Shown here piece by piece: positions 39,498-52,258 of a DNA stretch of 64,000 nt. Origin of the DNA: DP-19 sp036496285. GTDB taxonomy: Bacteria > Desulfobacterota > Binatia > UTPRO1. The notes beneath the pieces were generated by a model that searched no databases, was not told where the DNA came from, and saw only the letters and a program-made list of their open reading frames with translations. The position numbers and the translations under genes were made by a program. Location of the stretch: NCBI GenBank assembly GCA_036496285.1, contig DASXLI010000114.1:1-64000 (forward strand), given 5' to 3'. Position 1 is the stretch's first letter. Each line of letters starts with the position of its first letter.

Positions 39498-40847
39498 ATG
39501 AGCACGTCGCGTCCCGTCACCATGGAGAAGATCACGAGCCTCTGTAAGCGGCGGGGGTTCGTGTTCCAGTCGAGCGAGATCTACGGCGGCCTGGCGAGCT
39601 GCTGGGACTACGGCCCGCTCGGCATCGAGTTGAAGCGCAACATCACCGAGGCGTGGTGGCGCGACAACATCGTCGCCCGCGACGACATGGTCGGCCTCGA
39701 CAGCGCGATCCTCATGCATCCCAAGGTGTGGGAGGCGTCGGGCCATATCGAGGGCTTCACCGACCCGCTGGTCGACTGCAAGGGCTGCAAGCAGCGCTTC
39801 CGCGCCGATCAAATCCCCGGCCCGAAGTGCCCCGAGTGCGGCGGCGAGCTCACCGAGGCGCGGCAGTTCAATCTGATGTTCCGCACCTTCATGGGCCCGG
39901 TCGAGGACACCGCCAGCACCGTGTACCTCCGCCCCGAGACGGCGCAGGGCATCTTCGTCAACTTCCAGAACGTGCTGAACTCGGCGCGCATGAAGATCCC
40001 GTTCGGCATCGGCCAGATCGGCAAGTCGTTCCGCAACGAGATCACGCCCGGCAACTTCCTTTTCCGCACCCGCGAGTTCGAGCAGATGGAGATGGAGTTC
40101 TTCGTCAAGCCGGGCGAAGACGCGAAGTGGCACGAGTACTGGAAGCAGGAGCGCTTCGCCTGGTACCAGCGCTACGGCATCCGGCCGGAGCGCCTGCGCC
40201 TGCGCGAGCACGGCTCGGACGAGCTGGCGCACTACGCCAAGGGCTGCGCCGACGTCGAGTACGAGTTCCCGTTCGGCTGGTCGGAGCTGGAAGGCATCGC
40301 CAACCGCGGCGACTTCGACCTGCGCCGCCACTCGGAGACGAGCGGCAAGGACCTCTCATACTTCGACGAGGAGGCGCGCGAGCGCTATCTGCCCTACGTC
40401 ATCGAGCCGTCGGCCGGCGTCGGCCGGCCGCTGCTGGCGTTCCTCGTCGACGCCTACGACGAGGACGTCGCCGAGGGCGAGGAGCGCGTCGTGCTGCGCC
40501 TCGACCCACGGCTCGCGCCGATCAAGGCGGCGGTCTTTCCGTTGCTGCGCAAAGCCGGCCAGCCGGAGAAGGCGCACGCGATCCGCGACCTCCTGAAGCA
40601 GCACGTCGCGGTCACCTACGATCAGGCCGGGTCGATCGGGCGCCGCTATCGCCGGCAGGACGAGATCGGCACGCCGTTCGGCATCACGGTCGATCATCAA
40701 ACCATGGAAGACGACACGGTCACCGTCCGCGACCGCGATACGATGACGCAGGTCCGGATGCCGGTCGATCGGCTCATCGACGAGATACGCGCGCGGCTGG
40801 CGCCGCCGGCGGCATCGCGGCCCGCCGTGGCCGCGGGAGGAGCGTGA
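39498..40847 (+). CDS. glyS: glycyl-tRNA synthetase (dimeric, single-chain type)
   Basis: This class II synthetase charges tRNA-Gly. The 449-residue protein has MEKITSLCKRRGFVFQSSEI, YGPLGIELKRNI, two CxxC pairs (CKGC and CPEC), motif 2 (GKSFRNEITPGNFLFRTREF, EQMEMEFFV), IANRGDFDLRRHSE and the anticodon-binding domain ending with RMPVDRLIDEIRARL. It is the alpha2 form rather than the GlyQ/GlyS tetramer. ATG 39498 is chosen; ATG 39522 is possible. PPDK starts one base after its stop. Confidence 0.95.
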   Translation: MSTSRPVTMEKITSLCKRRGFVFQSSEIYGGLASCWDYGPLGIELKRNITEAWWRDNIVARDDMVGLDSAILMHPKVWEASGHIEGFTDPLVDCKGCKQRFRADQIPGPKCPECGGELTEARQFNLMFRTFMGPVEDTASTVYLRPETAQGIFVNFQNVLNSARMKIPFGIGQIGKSFRNEITPGNFLFRTREFEQMEMEFFVKPGEDAKWHEYWKQERFAWYQRYGIRPERLRLREHGSDELAHYAKGCADVEYEFPFGWSELEGIANRGDFDLRRHSETSGKDLSYFDEEARERYLPYVIEPSAGVGRPLLAFLVDAYDEDVAEGEERVVLRLDPRLAPIKAAVFPLLRKAGQPEKAHAIRDLLKQHVAVTYDQAGSIGRRYRRQDEIGTPFGITVDHQTMEDDTVTVRDRDTMTQVRMPVDRLIDEIRARLAPPAASRPAVAAGGA

Positions 40848-40848
40848 G

Positions 40849-43722
40849 ATGGCGGTGGTGCGGAAGAAGAAGCGGAGCGCGGCACGTGCCGTGAAGAAGT
40901 CGACGAGCAAGGCGGGCCGTGGACGCGTCGTCACAGCGCGCAAGGTCGCCGCGCGCGCCAAGGTCGCCAAGTCCGCCAAATCCGGACAGAAGGGCGCCGC
41001 CAAGAGCACCCGCGCCGCGCGCTACGTCTACTTCTTCGGCGGCGGCTCCGCCGACGGCCGCGCCGACATGAAGAACACGCTCGGCGGCAAGGGCGCGAAC
41101 CTCGCCGAGATGGCGAGCATCGGCCTGCCGGTGCCGCCCGGCTTCACCATCTCGACCGACGTCTGCGCATACTACTACGACCACGGCCGTCAGTATCCGC
41201 CGGCGCTCCGTGCCGATGTCGCGAAGCACCTCGCGAAGATCGAGGCCGCCGTCGGCAAGCGCTTCGGCGATCCCGCGAACCCGCTGCTCGTCTCGGTGCG
41301 CTCGGGCGCGCGCGCCTCGATGCCCGGCATGATGGACACGGTGCTGAACCTCGGCCTCACACCGGACGCGGTGCGGGGCCTCATCGCCGCCTCGGGGAAC
41401 GAGCGCTTCGCGTGGGACTCGTACCGTCGCTTCGTGCAGATGTACGGCGACGTCGTGCTCGGCCTGAAGCCGGAAGGCAAGGAGCAGGATCCCTTCGAGG
41501 AGCTGCTGGAGAAGAAGAAGCACGCCCGCGGCGTCGCCAATGACACCGATCTTTCGGCCGACGACCTGCGCGAGCTCGCCGGGGAGTTCAAGGCGCTCAT
41601 CAAGCAGAAGCTCGGCGTCGAGTTCCCGAACGATCCGCACGAGCAGCTCTGGGGCGCGATCGGCGCCGTCTTCGGCTCGTGGAACAACGCGCGCGCGATC
41701 ACCTACCGCAAGATGTACGGCATCCCCGACGAATGGGGCACCGCCGTCAACGTGCAGGCGATGGTCTTCGGCAACCTCGGCGACGACTGCGCGACGGGCG
41801 TCGCCTTCACCCGCGACCCGGCGACCGGCGCGCACGTCTTCTACGGTGACTTCCTGCGGAATGCCCAGGGCGAGGACGTCGTCGCCGGCATCCGCACGCC
41901 GCAACAGCTCACCAAGTACGCCGCGGTCGAGTGGGCCACGGCGCAAGGCATCTCCGAGGCGGAGCGGGCGGCGCGCTATCCGTCGCTCCAGGAGTCGATG
42001 CCGGAGTGCTTCGTCCAGCTCGAGCGCACCGCCAAGCGCCTCGAGAAGCACTACCGCGACATGCAGGACCTCGAGTTCACCATCGAGCGCGGCCGCCTCT
42101 GGATGCTGCAGACACGGAACGGCAAGCGCACGGCCGCCGCGGCGGTGAAGATCGCCGTCGACATGGTGAGCGAGCGGCTCATCGACCGCGACACGGCGAT
42201 CCGGCGCGTCGAGCCGGGCTCGATCGATCAGCTTCTCCACCCCGGTATCGACCCGAGCGCGCCGAAGGAGCGCCTCGCGCGCGGTGTCCCCGCGTCGCCC
42301 GGCGCGGCGGCGGGCGAGGTCGTCTTCAGCGCCGACGAGGCGGCCGAGGCCGTCGCTGCGGGCCGCACGGTCATCCTGGTGCGGGTCGAGACGTCGCCCG
42401 AGGACATCCACGGCATGAACGTCGCGGCGGGGATCCTCACCGCGCGCGGCGGCCAGGCGTCGCACGCGGCGGTCGTGGCGCGGCAGATGGGCAAGTGCTG
42501 CGTCGCCGGTGCGAGCGAGCTGGACATCCGCTACGACCCGGGCGTCATCATCGTCGGGTCGCACACGGTGAAGCGCGGCGACTGGCTCACGCTCGATGGC
42601 TCGACCGGCGAGGTATTCCTCGGCCGGGTGCCGATGGTCGCGTCGCACGGCCAGAGCCCCGAGTTCCGCACGCTCATGGGCTGGGCCGACCGGGTCCGTC
42701 GTCTCAAGATACGCTGCAACGCCGACAAGCCGGAGGAGGCCCAGCTGGCGCGCGAGTTCGGCGCGCAGGGCATCGGCCTCTGCCGCACGGAGCACATGTT
42801 CTTCGAGCCGGAGCGCATCGGCGCGGTGCGCGAGATGATTCTCGCGCGCGACCTCGCCGGCCGCGAGCGCGCGCTCGCCAAGCTCCTGCCGATCCAGCGC
42901 GGCGACTTCCTCGGCATCTTCCGGGCAATGGACGGCCTGCCGGTGAACATCCGCCTCCTCGACCCGCCGCTGCACGAGTTCCTGCCGCACGGCGAGCACG
43001 AGATCACCGAGCTCGCCAAGTCGATCGGTGTGCCGGCCGCCGAGCTCGCCGCGCGGCGCGACGCGTTGCACGAGATCAATCCGATGCTCGGCATGCGCGG
43101 CTGCCGCCTCGGCATCGTCTATCCGGAGATCTACCTCATGCAGGTGCGGGCCATCATGGAGGCGGCGTGCCAGCTCGTGCAGGAGGGCGTGAAGGTCGTC
43201 CCCGAGATCATGATCCCGCTCGTCGCGACCGTGAAGGAGCTGGAGGTCCTGCGCGCCCAGTCCGACGCGCTCTGCAAGGAGATCGTCGCCGCGGCCGCCG
43301 TGAAGATGCCGTACACGATCGGCACCATGATCGAGGTGCCGCGCGCCGCGCTCACCGCCGACGAGATCGCGCAATCGGCCGATTTCTTCTCCTTCGGCAC
43401 CAACGACCTCACCCAGATGGGCATGGGCCTCTCGCGCGACGACGCGGCCAAGTTCCTGCCGCAGTATGTCGACCGCGGCGTGCTGCCCGCCGACCCGTTC
43501 GCGACGCTCGACCAGACGGGCATCGGCGAGCTGATGCGCATCGCCGTGACCAAGGGCCGCCGCGCGCACCCGCACCTCAAGATCGGCATCTGCGGCGAGC
43601 ACGGCGGCGATCCGGCGTCGGTGGTGTTCTGCGACCAGATCGGCCTCGACTACGTGTCCTGCTCGCCGTATCGCGTTCCGATCGCCCGCCTCGCCGCCGC
43701 GCAGGCGGCGCTCGCGCGCTAG
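40849..43722 (+). CDS. ppdK: pyruvate, phosphate dikinase with a basic N-terminal tail
   Basis: PPDK interconverts pyruvate, ATP and Pi with PEP, AMP and PPi. The 957-residue protein has RYVYFFGGGSADGRADMKNT, LGGKGANLAEMASIGLPVPP, SVRSGARASMPGMMDTVLNL, the phospho-His segment TARGGQASHAAVVARQMGK, and the PEP-binding domain with GLCRTEHMFFEPERI, SFGTNDLTQM and ICGEHGGDP. About 60 residues before the normal start are Lys/Arg/Ala-rich and resemble histone H1 tails; no later ATG, GTG or TTG precedes the conserved domain. A GGGAGGAG site precedes ATG 40849. The gene directly follows glyS. The PPi link with HppA may be relevant. Confidence 0.96.
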   Translation: MAVVRKKKRSAARAVKKSTSKAGRGRVVTARKVAARAKVAKSAKSGQKGAAKSTRAARYVYFFGGGSADGRADMKNTLGGKGANLAEMASIGLPVPPGFTISTDVCAYYYDHGRQYPPALRADVAKHLAKIEAAVGKRFGDPANPLLVSVRSGARASMPGMMDTVLNLGLTPDAVRGLIAASGNERFAWDSYRRFVQMYGDVVLGLKPEGKEQDPFEELLEKKKHARGVANDTDLSADDLRELAGEFKALIKQKLGVEFPNDPHEQLWGAIGAVFGSWNNARAITYRKMYGIPDEWGTAVNVQAMVFGNLGDDCATGVAFTRDPATGAHVFYGDFLRNAQGEDVVAGIRTPQQLTKYAAVEWATAQGISEAERAARYPSLQESMPECFVQLERTAKRLEKHYRDMQDLEFTIERGRLWMLQTRNGKRTAAAAVKIAVDMVSERLIDRDTAIRRVEPGSIDQLLHPGIDPSAPKERLARGVPASPGAAAGEVVFSADEAAEAVAAGRTVILVRVETSPEDIHGMNVAAGILTARGGQASHAAVVARQMGKCCVAGASELDIRYDPGVIIVGSHTVKRGDWLTLDGSTGEVFLGRVPMVASHGQSPEFRTLMGWADRVRRLKIRCNADKPEEAQLAREFGAQGIGLCRTEHMFFEPERIGAVREMILARDLAGRERALAKLLPIQRGDFLGIFRAMDGLPVNIRLLDPPLHEFLPHGEHEITELAKSIGVPAAELAARRDALHEINPMLGMRGCRLGIVYPEIYLMQVRAIMEAACQLVQEGVKVVPEIMIPLVATVKELEVLRAQSDALCKEIVAAAAVKMPYTIGTMIEVPRAALTADEIAQSADFFSFGTNDLTQMGMGLSRDDAAKFLPQYVDRGVLPADPFATLDQTGIGELMRIAVTKGRRAHPHLKIGICGEHGGDPASVVFCDQIGLDYVSCSPYRVPIARLAAAQAALAR

Positions 43723-43741
43723 CGGCGCGCTGGGACGGGTC

Positions 43742-44626
43742 ATGGAAGGCGCGCCGCGCCGCCGTCCGCGTGCCGGGGGCCGCCCGCCGATCGGCGGCGC
43801 GGGTCGGGTCTCCGCGCTCTACGCGATAGTCGGCGATCCGGTCGCGCACAGCCTCTCGCCGCGCATGCAAAACGCCGCGTTCGCGGCCTGCGGCATCGAC
43901 GCGGTGTACGTCCCGCTGCACGTCCGCGCCGATGCGCTCGCCGCCGCCGTCGAGGGATTCCGGGCCTTCGGTCTCGCCGGCTGGAACGTCACCGTGCCGC
44001 ACAAGGAGGCGATGGCAGCGCTGGTCGACGAGCTGCGGCCGCGGGCGCGTGACGCGGGCGCCGTCAACACGGTGGTGCGTACGGCACGCGGCGCCCTCGC
44101 CGGCGACAACACCGATGGCGCCGGATTCGTCGCGGCGCTCCGCGCGGCGCGGAAGTCGCCGCGCGGCGCCGTGCTCCTGATCGGCGCGGGCGGCTCGGCG
44201 CGCGGCATCGCGCAGGCGCTCCTCGCGAGCGGCTGCCGGCGGATCGTGATCGCCAACCGCACCCGCGCGCGCGCCGATAACCTGGTCGCGGCGCTCGACG
44301 ACCGCCGCGCCGAGGCGGCCGGGCTCGACGTCGTGACCGCACGCGATGAGCTCGCGCGCTTCGACGTGATCGTCAACGCGACGGCGGCGACGCTCGGCGC
44401 CGCCCGCCTGCCCGCCCTGCCCTTCGCCGCGACCAGGCCGGACGCGCTCTGCTGCGACCTCATGTACGGCAAGCCGTCGCCCTTCCTGCGGTCGGCCGCG
44501 CGCGCCTCTCGCCGCACCATGGACGGACTACCGATGCTCCTCCATCAGGGCGCGCTCGCCTTCACCCTGTGGACCGGCCGTCGTGCCCCCCTCGCCGTGA
44601 TGCGCCGGGCGCTCACGCGGGGCTGA
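43742..44626 (+). CDS. aroE: shikimate dehydrogenase
   Basis: AroE reduces 3-dehydroshikimate with NADPH in aromatic amino acid synthesis. The 294-residue protein has AIVGDPVAHSLSPRMQNAAF, WNVTVPHKEAMAAL with the catalytic Lys, GAVNTVV, GDNTDGAGF with the catalytic Asp, a GAGGSARGIAQALL Rossmann loop, IVIANRTRARA and DGLPMLLHQGALAF. Its first 22 residues are an Arg/Gly/Pro-rich extension. It is the last plus-strand gene of this cluster. Confidence 0.94.
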   Translation: MEGAPRRRPRAGGRPPIGGAGRVSALYAIVGDPVAHSLSPRMQNAAFAACGIDAVYVPLHVRADALAAAVEGFRAFGLAGWNVTVPHKEAMAALVDELRPRARDAGAVNTVVRTARGALAGDNTDGAGFVAALRAARKSPRGAVLLIGAGGSARGIAQALLASGCRRIVIANRTRARADNLVAALDDRRAEAAGLDVVTARDELARFDVIVNATAATLGAARLPALPFAATRPDALCCDLMYGKPSPFLRSAARASRRTMDGLPMLLHQGALAFTLWTGRRAPLAVMRRALTRG

Positions 44627-45059
44627 AGGGCGCGTTCTCACCACGTCCGTTGATGACGTGGCGCATCAGCCGTTCGCCGACGATCGTCAGCCGCGCTTTG
44701 TCTCGAGAGCGACGATCCGCTCACGAAGATCGAGTGCCCACGTCAACTTGTCATCGATCCGGCGCATCTCGGCGGTCAAAGCCACGTGGGTGCCCCGCAT
44801 CGCGGCCCGCAATGCCGCGATCTCCCCCTTGATCGACTCCAGGGAACAGCAGTCCTCACGAATCTCGACGAAAATGCCGATAGCGCCCAGGCGGAGGCTC
44901 TCCGCCGTGAGCGACGCGTCCGTGGCGCTCCGTCGATATTTTTACGCGTAGGCAGCGACTTACAACCTCCGTACGATGACTCGCAGGGGATCCTGCCGCG
45001 CGCCGCAACCGCTCGGAGAAAGCGGCCGGCAGAGCGGCAGCCAAGGTCTGAGATAGCCA
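44627..45059. other. intergenic region before the pilus locus
   Basis: This gap of about 430 bases between aroE and pilB holds an open frame on the minus strand that looks like a decayed coiled-coil gene (44687-44941). No -24/-12 promoter like those of the pilins is visible before pilB, and I could not define a sigma-70 promoter with confidence. Confidence 0.4.
44687..44941 (-). pseudogene. remnant of a small coiled-coil protein gene
   Basis: One minus-strand frame is open from a TAA at 44942-44944 to a TGA at 44687-44689. It reads like a real protein: SLTAESLRLGAIGIFVEIRE, then IKGEIAALRAAMRG, LTAEMRRIDDKLTWALDLRE and RIVALETKRG, a heptad-rich coiled coil. No ATG, GTG or TTG lies before the first half, so a full product cannot be started; it seems to be 5'-truncated. 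I do not recognise the family by name. The overlapping Arg-rich frame looks like noise. Confidence 0.35.
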
Positions 45060-46751
<1,692 letters not shown>

Positions 46752-46832
46752 CGGCAGCGGCAATTCCGTGACGGCGCGCGGCCAATTGACGGCGCTTTCC
46801 CCAATCGGGCCGCTCCCGCGCGCAGGCCGCCG

Positions 46833-46848
46833 TGGCATGTGGCTTGCT
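46833..46848 (+). promoter_or_regulatory. sigma-54-type -24/-12 promoter of pilT
   Basis: TGGCAT (46833-46838), five bases, TTGCT (46844-46848) matches the sigma-54 consensus with one change (C to T at the end of the -24 box). A start near 46859 would give a leader of about 20 bases before GTG 46879, which has GGAGGG. The neighbouring pilin genes have perfect versions of the same promoter. Confidence 0.6.
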
Positions 46849-46878
46849 CTCTGCCGGTGAGGGCGCTCGGAGGGACTC

Positions 46879-47982
46879 GTGCTAGCGAACATCCAAGACT
46901 TCCTGCAACTCATGCTCGAGGGCGGCGCGTCCGACCTGCACGTCACGCAGGACAGCCCGCCCCTCATCCGCGTCCACGGCGAGCTGAAGCCGCTCGCCTA
47001 CCCGCCGCTCACGGCGAACGACACGCGGACGCTCTGCTACAGCCTGCTGACCGAGGCGCAGAAGAAGAAGTTCGAGGAGGAGAGCGAGCTCGACTTCTCG
47101 TTCGCCGCGAAGGGCGTGTCGCGCTTCCGCGGCAACATGTTCCTGCAGAAGGGCGCCGTCGGCGGCGCGTTCCGCGCCATCCCGTTCGAGATCCCGGCGC
47201 TCGAGAAGCTCGGCCTCCCTCAGGTCGTGATGGACATCGCGCAGCTGCCGCGCGGTCTCGTGCTCGTGACGGGCCCGACCGGCTCCGGCAAGTCGACCAC
47301 GCTCGCCGCCATCATCAATCGCATCAACGAGCGGCGCCCCGAGCACATCATCACCATCGAGGACCCGATCGAGTTCGTCCACCAGCACAAGCGCGCGCTG
47401 GTCAACCAACGCGAGGTGTACGCGGACACGCACGGCTTCGCCCCGGCGCTGAAGCACATCCTGCGGCAGGACCCCGACATCTGCCTCGTCGGCGAAATGC
47501 GCGATCTCGAGACGATCGAGGCGGCCCTGGTAGTCGCCGAAACCGGCCATCTCGTCTTCTCCACCCTGCACACCAACTCCGCCGTGCAGACGATCAACCG
47601 CGTGATCGACGTCTTCCCGCCGCACCAGCAGGAGCAGGTGCGTGCCCAGCTCTCGCTCGTGCTGCAGGGCGTGATCTCGCAGCAGCTCCTGCCGCGCGCC
47701 GATGGCCGGGGCCGCTGCCTCTGTGCCGAGATCATGATCCCGAACGCCGCCATCCGGAACCTCATCCGCGAGGCGAAGGTCCACCAGCTCTACTCGCAGA
47801 TGCAGGTTGGCCAGTCCAAGTGGGGCATGCAGACGATGAGCCAGTCGCTGCTCGACCTCTTCCAGCGCCGCTTGGTCACCGCCGACGAGGCGCTCGGCCA
47901 CGCGACCGAGCCGGAGGAGCTGAAGATCATGATCGGGCAGGCACAGTCAGCGTCGATGACGGCGCGCGCGGCGGCCCGTTAG
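46879..47982 (+). CDS. pilT: type IV pilus retraction ATPase PilT
   Basis: PilT is the retraction motor. The 367-residue protein has the PilT N-terminal domain (LEGGASDLHVTQDSPPLIRV), Walker A GPTGSGKST, the Asp box EDPIEFVHQHK, RQDPDICLVGEMRDLETIEA, TLHTNSAVQTINRVIDVFP and the AIRNLIREAKVHQLYSQMQ segment that marks PilT rather than PilB. The GTG start has a GGAGGG site. A sigma-54-type promoter lies just upstream, and pilC follows after 18 bases. Confidence 0.96.
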   Translation: MLANIQDFLQLMLEGGASDLHVTQDSPPLIRVHGELKPLAYPPLTANDTRTLCYSLLTEAQKKKFEEESELDFSFAAKGVSRFRGNMFLQKGAVGGAFRAIPFEIPALEKLGLPQVVMDIAQLPRGLVLVTGPTGSGKSTTLAAIINRINERRPEHIITIEDPIEFVHQHKRALVNQREVYADTHGFAPALKHILRQDPDICLVGEMRDLETIEAALVVAETGHLVFSTLHTNSAVQTINRVIDVFPPHQQEQVRAQLSLVLQGVISQQLLPRADGRGRCLCAEIMIPNAAIRNLIREAKVHQLYSQMQVGQSKWGMQTMSQSLLDLFQRRLVTADEALGHATEPEELKIMIGQAQSASMTARAAAR

Positions 47983-48000
47983 GCGCGAAGGAGCGTAGGC

Positions 48001-49221
48001 ATGTCCGTCTATCAGTGGGTCGGGGTCTCGCCGCGCGGCGAGACGATGCGCGGCGAGATGGAGGCGTCGACGCGCCAGGCGGTGATCACGCGCCTCCGCG
48101 CGCAGCGCATCCAGCCCGTCCCGGAGAAGATCCGCGAGAAGAACCGCGGCTTCAACATGGAGATCAAGCTGCCGTCCTTCGGCAGCCCGGTGAACCAGAA
48201 GGACATCGTCATCTTCACCCGCCAGTTCGCCACCATGATCGACGCCGGCTTGCCGCTCGTGCAGTGCCTCGAGATCCTCTCGAGCCAGACCGACAACAAG
48301 GCCTTCGGCAGGGCCATCCGCGACGTCAAGGAGCAGGTCGAGGCTGGCGGCACCTTCGCCTCCTCCCTGAAGCGCCATCCCAAGATCTTCTCGGATCTCT
48401 ACTCCAACATGGTCGCGGCGGGCGAGGTCGGCGGCATCCTCGACACCATCCTCACGCGCCTCGCGTCCTACATGGAGAAGATCGTCAAGCTGAAGAGCAA
48501 GATCAAAGGCGCGATGATCTACCCGGCGTGCATCATCGGGGCGGCCGTCCTGGTGACCGGCATCCTGCTCGTCTACGTCATCCCGGTCTTCGCCGAGCTC
48601 TTCCACAGCTTCGGCCAGGCGCTGCCCGCGCCGACCCAGTTCGTGATCAATCTCTCGAACTTCACGATCCACTACTTCTGGTACCTCATCGTGCTGATCG
48701 CGGGCGCGATCGGCGGCGTCGTGGTCGCCTATCGCACCGACCGCGGCCGGTATCTGATGGACAAATACGTTCTGAAGTTCCCGGTCTTCGGCGACATCAT
48801 CCGCAAGACGGCGATCGCGCGCTTCACGCGCACCCTCGGCACCCTGGTGTCGTCCGGCGTACCGATCCTCGATGCGCTCACCATCACCGGCCGCACCGCC
48901 GGCAACAAGATCATCGAGGAGGCGATCTTCGCGACCCGCTCCAGCATCAGCGAGGGCAAGACGATCGCCGAGCCGCTGATCGCGAGCAAGGTCTTTCCGC
49001 CGATGGTCTGCCAGATGATCGCCGTCGGCGAGACCACCGGCTCGCTCGACGCCATGTTGCAGAAGATCGCGGACTTCTACGAGGACGAGGTCGACAACGC
49101 GGTCGCGAACCTCACCTCGCTCATGGAGCCGATGGTCATCCTCTTCCTCGGCGGCGTGATCGGCGGCCTCGTGATCTCCATGTATCTGCCGATCTTCAAG
49201 CTCGGCTCGGTCCTCGGCTAG
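48001..49221 (+). CDS. pilC: type IV pilus inner-membrane platform protein PilC
   Basis: PilC is the polytopic platform that links PilB/PilT to the growing pilus. The 406-residue protein has two GspF domains (KDIVIFTRQFATMIDAGLPL and IARFTRTLGTLVSSGVPILD) and three membrane helices (about 170-195, 225-245 and 375-400). It has the family elements MVAAGEVGG and MIAVGETTGSLD. It follows pilT closely and is followed two bases later by the regulator gene. Confidence 0.96.
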   Translation: MSVYQWVGVSPRGETMRGEMEASTRQAVITRLRAQRIQPVPEKIREKNRGFNMEIKLPSFGSPVNQKDIVIFTRQFATMIDAGLPLVQCLEILSSQTDNKAFGRAIRDVKEQVEAGGTFASSLKRHPKIFSDLYSNMVAAGEVGGILDTILTRLASYMEKIVKLKSKIKGAMIYPACIIGAAVLVTGILLVYVIPVFAELFHSFGQALPAPTQFVINLSNFTIHYFWYLIVLIAGAIGGVVVAYRTDRGRYLMDKYVLKFPVFGDIIRKTAIARFTRTLGTLVSSGVPILDALTITGRTAGNKIIEEAIFATRSSISEGKTIAEPLIASKVFPPMVCQMIAVGETTGSLDAMLQKIADFYEDEVDNAVANLTSLMEPMVILFLGGVIGGLVISMYLPIFKLGSVLG

Positions 49222-49223
49222 CC

Positions 49224-51233
<2,010 letters not shown>

Positions 51234-51251
51234 CGAAAATGTAACGCGCGG

Positions 51252-51263
51252 AATTTGTCAGCG
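51252..51263 (+). promoter_or_regulatory. putative upstream activator site of pilin gene 1
   Basis: AATTTGTCAGCG lies 193 bases before the -24 box of pilA1. The same box (AATTTGTCACCG) lies 192 bases before the -24 box of pilA2. TGTC is the core of known PilR sites in Pseudomonas. Here an inverted repeat CAGCGT-N10-ACGCTG overlaps it. Confidence 0.5.
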
Positions 51264-51444
51264 TGCATCGGATGACGCTGGAACCGACGTGTATGGACTC
51301 GCGCGCATTGCCCAGGGACATGCGACTTCACGCCGGAGCCAGCTCATCGGCCGCCCGAGCACGACGACCGGACCCGCGAAAGGGTTGATGAAACTTGCTC
51401 GGGATCGCTCTCCCCTCCCTGCCTCCACGGCAGTCACGGGATCG

Positions 51445-51460
51445 TGGCACCGGCGTTGCT
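51445..51460 (+). promoter_or_regulatory. sigma-54 -24/-12 promoter of pilin gene 1
   Basis: TGGCAC (51445-51450), CGGCG, TTGCT (51456-51460) is a perfect match to TGGCAC-N5-TTGCW. A transcription start near 51471 gives a leader of about 43 bases before the TTG start at 51514, with AGAGGAGG in between. Confidence 0.88.
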
Positions 51461-51513
51461 CCCCCATTCGCTCAACGTTCTCGGACGTCATCCGAGCCCA
51501 AGAGGAGGCAGCC

Positions 51514-51903
51514 TTGAAAACCCCCAACAAGCAGTCCGGCTTCACCCTGATCGAACTTCTGGTCGTCGTCGCGATCATCGGCATCCTGGCCGCGATCGCC
51601 ATCCCGCAGTTCGCGGCCTACCGCGCCAAGGGTTTCGACGCGCGCTCCGCCAGCGACTGCCGCAACGCCGCTACGTCCGAGGAAGCGTACTTCGTCGGCA
51701 ACGCGGCCTACACCGCGACGGTCTCGAACCTGACCACGAACGGGTTCGTGCAGTCCGCCGACGTCACGGTCGCCCTCACCGCGGCGGCGGGTCCGCCGGC
51801 GTCGTTCACCGTCACCTGCAACAGCACCAAGGGTACGGCGGGATACAGCTGCGTGTGGTCGAGCGCTCCCGCGGCCGGCGCCGCGAACCTCGACTGTCAC
51901 TGA
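51514..51903 (+). CDS. pilA: type IV major pilin, copy 1
   Basis: This 129-residue type IVa pilin starts at TTG 51514 behind AGAGGAGG. It has a nine-residue leader (MKTPNKQSG) cleaved by PilD before Phe, then FTLIELLVVVAIIGILAAIA with the conserved Glu5, and a globular part with four Cys, two near the C-terminus (SCVW, DCH). It forms the pilus fibre. Copy 2 at 52537 differs at about five residues. It is flanked by a sigma-54 promoter, an upstream TGTC box and a hairpin terminator. No ATG or GTG fits as the start. Confidence 0.93.
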   Translation: MKTPNKQSGFTLIELLVVVAIIGILAAIAIPQFAAYRAKGFDARSASDCRNAATSEEAYFVGNAAYTATVSNLTTNGFVQSADVTVALTAAAGPPASFTVTCNSTKGTAGYSCVWSSAPAAGAANLDCH

Positions 51904-51928
51904 TCCTCGTAACCGCTCCTCGTGCCGA

Positions 51929-51968
51929 CGCGGGCGGGGCCTCCGGGCTCCGCCCGCGTTGCGTTTTG
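51929..51968 (+). terminator. intrinsic terminator of pilin gene 1
   Basis: A GC-rich hairpin pairs CGCGGGCGGGGCC with GGCTCCGCCCGCG around a short loop and is followed by GTTGCGTTTT. The second pilin has a hairpin of the same design at the same place. Confidence 0.8.
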
Positions 51969-52124
51969 GGGCCGGCACTCCGCCCCATGGTCGCGGCGCG
52001 GCGCGGCCCCATCCGAGAACCGCACCGACCGTCCTCAGTCGGTCTGGAAGCCGCGGCGCACCGCCTGACCCGTTCGCAGGAGGCGTTGGCCTCGCCCTCC
52101 AGAGCACGACGGTCGACTTCAACA

Positions 52125-52164
52125 CCACCCGGTCGAACATCTCGCCACCCGGTCGAACATCTCG
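52125..52164 (+). repeat. two perfect 20-bp tandem repeats
   Basis: CCACCCGGTCGAACATCTCG occurs twice in direct succession (52125-52144 and 52145-52164) between the two pilin genes. No function is evident. A recent slippage duplication or a paired binding site are both possible. Confidence 0.8.
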
Positions 52165-52258
52165 GGTCACAAAGGGATTTTCGCCTATGTGGTCACCGAT
52201 GACGAAATACGGAACATCGGCTCCAGCAAGCGCGCTCTGGCGCGGTTTCGACGGGCGC

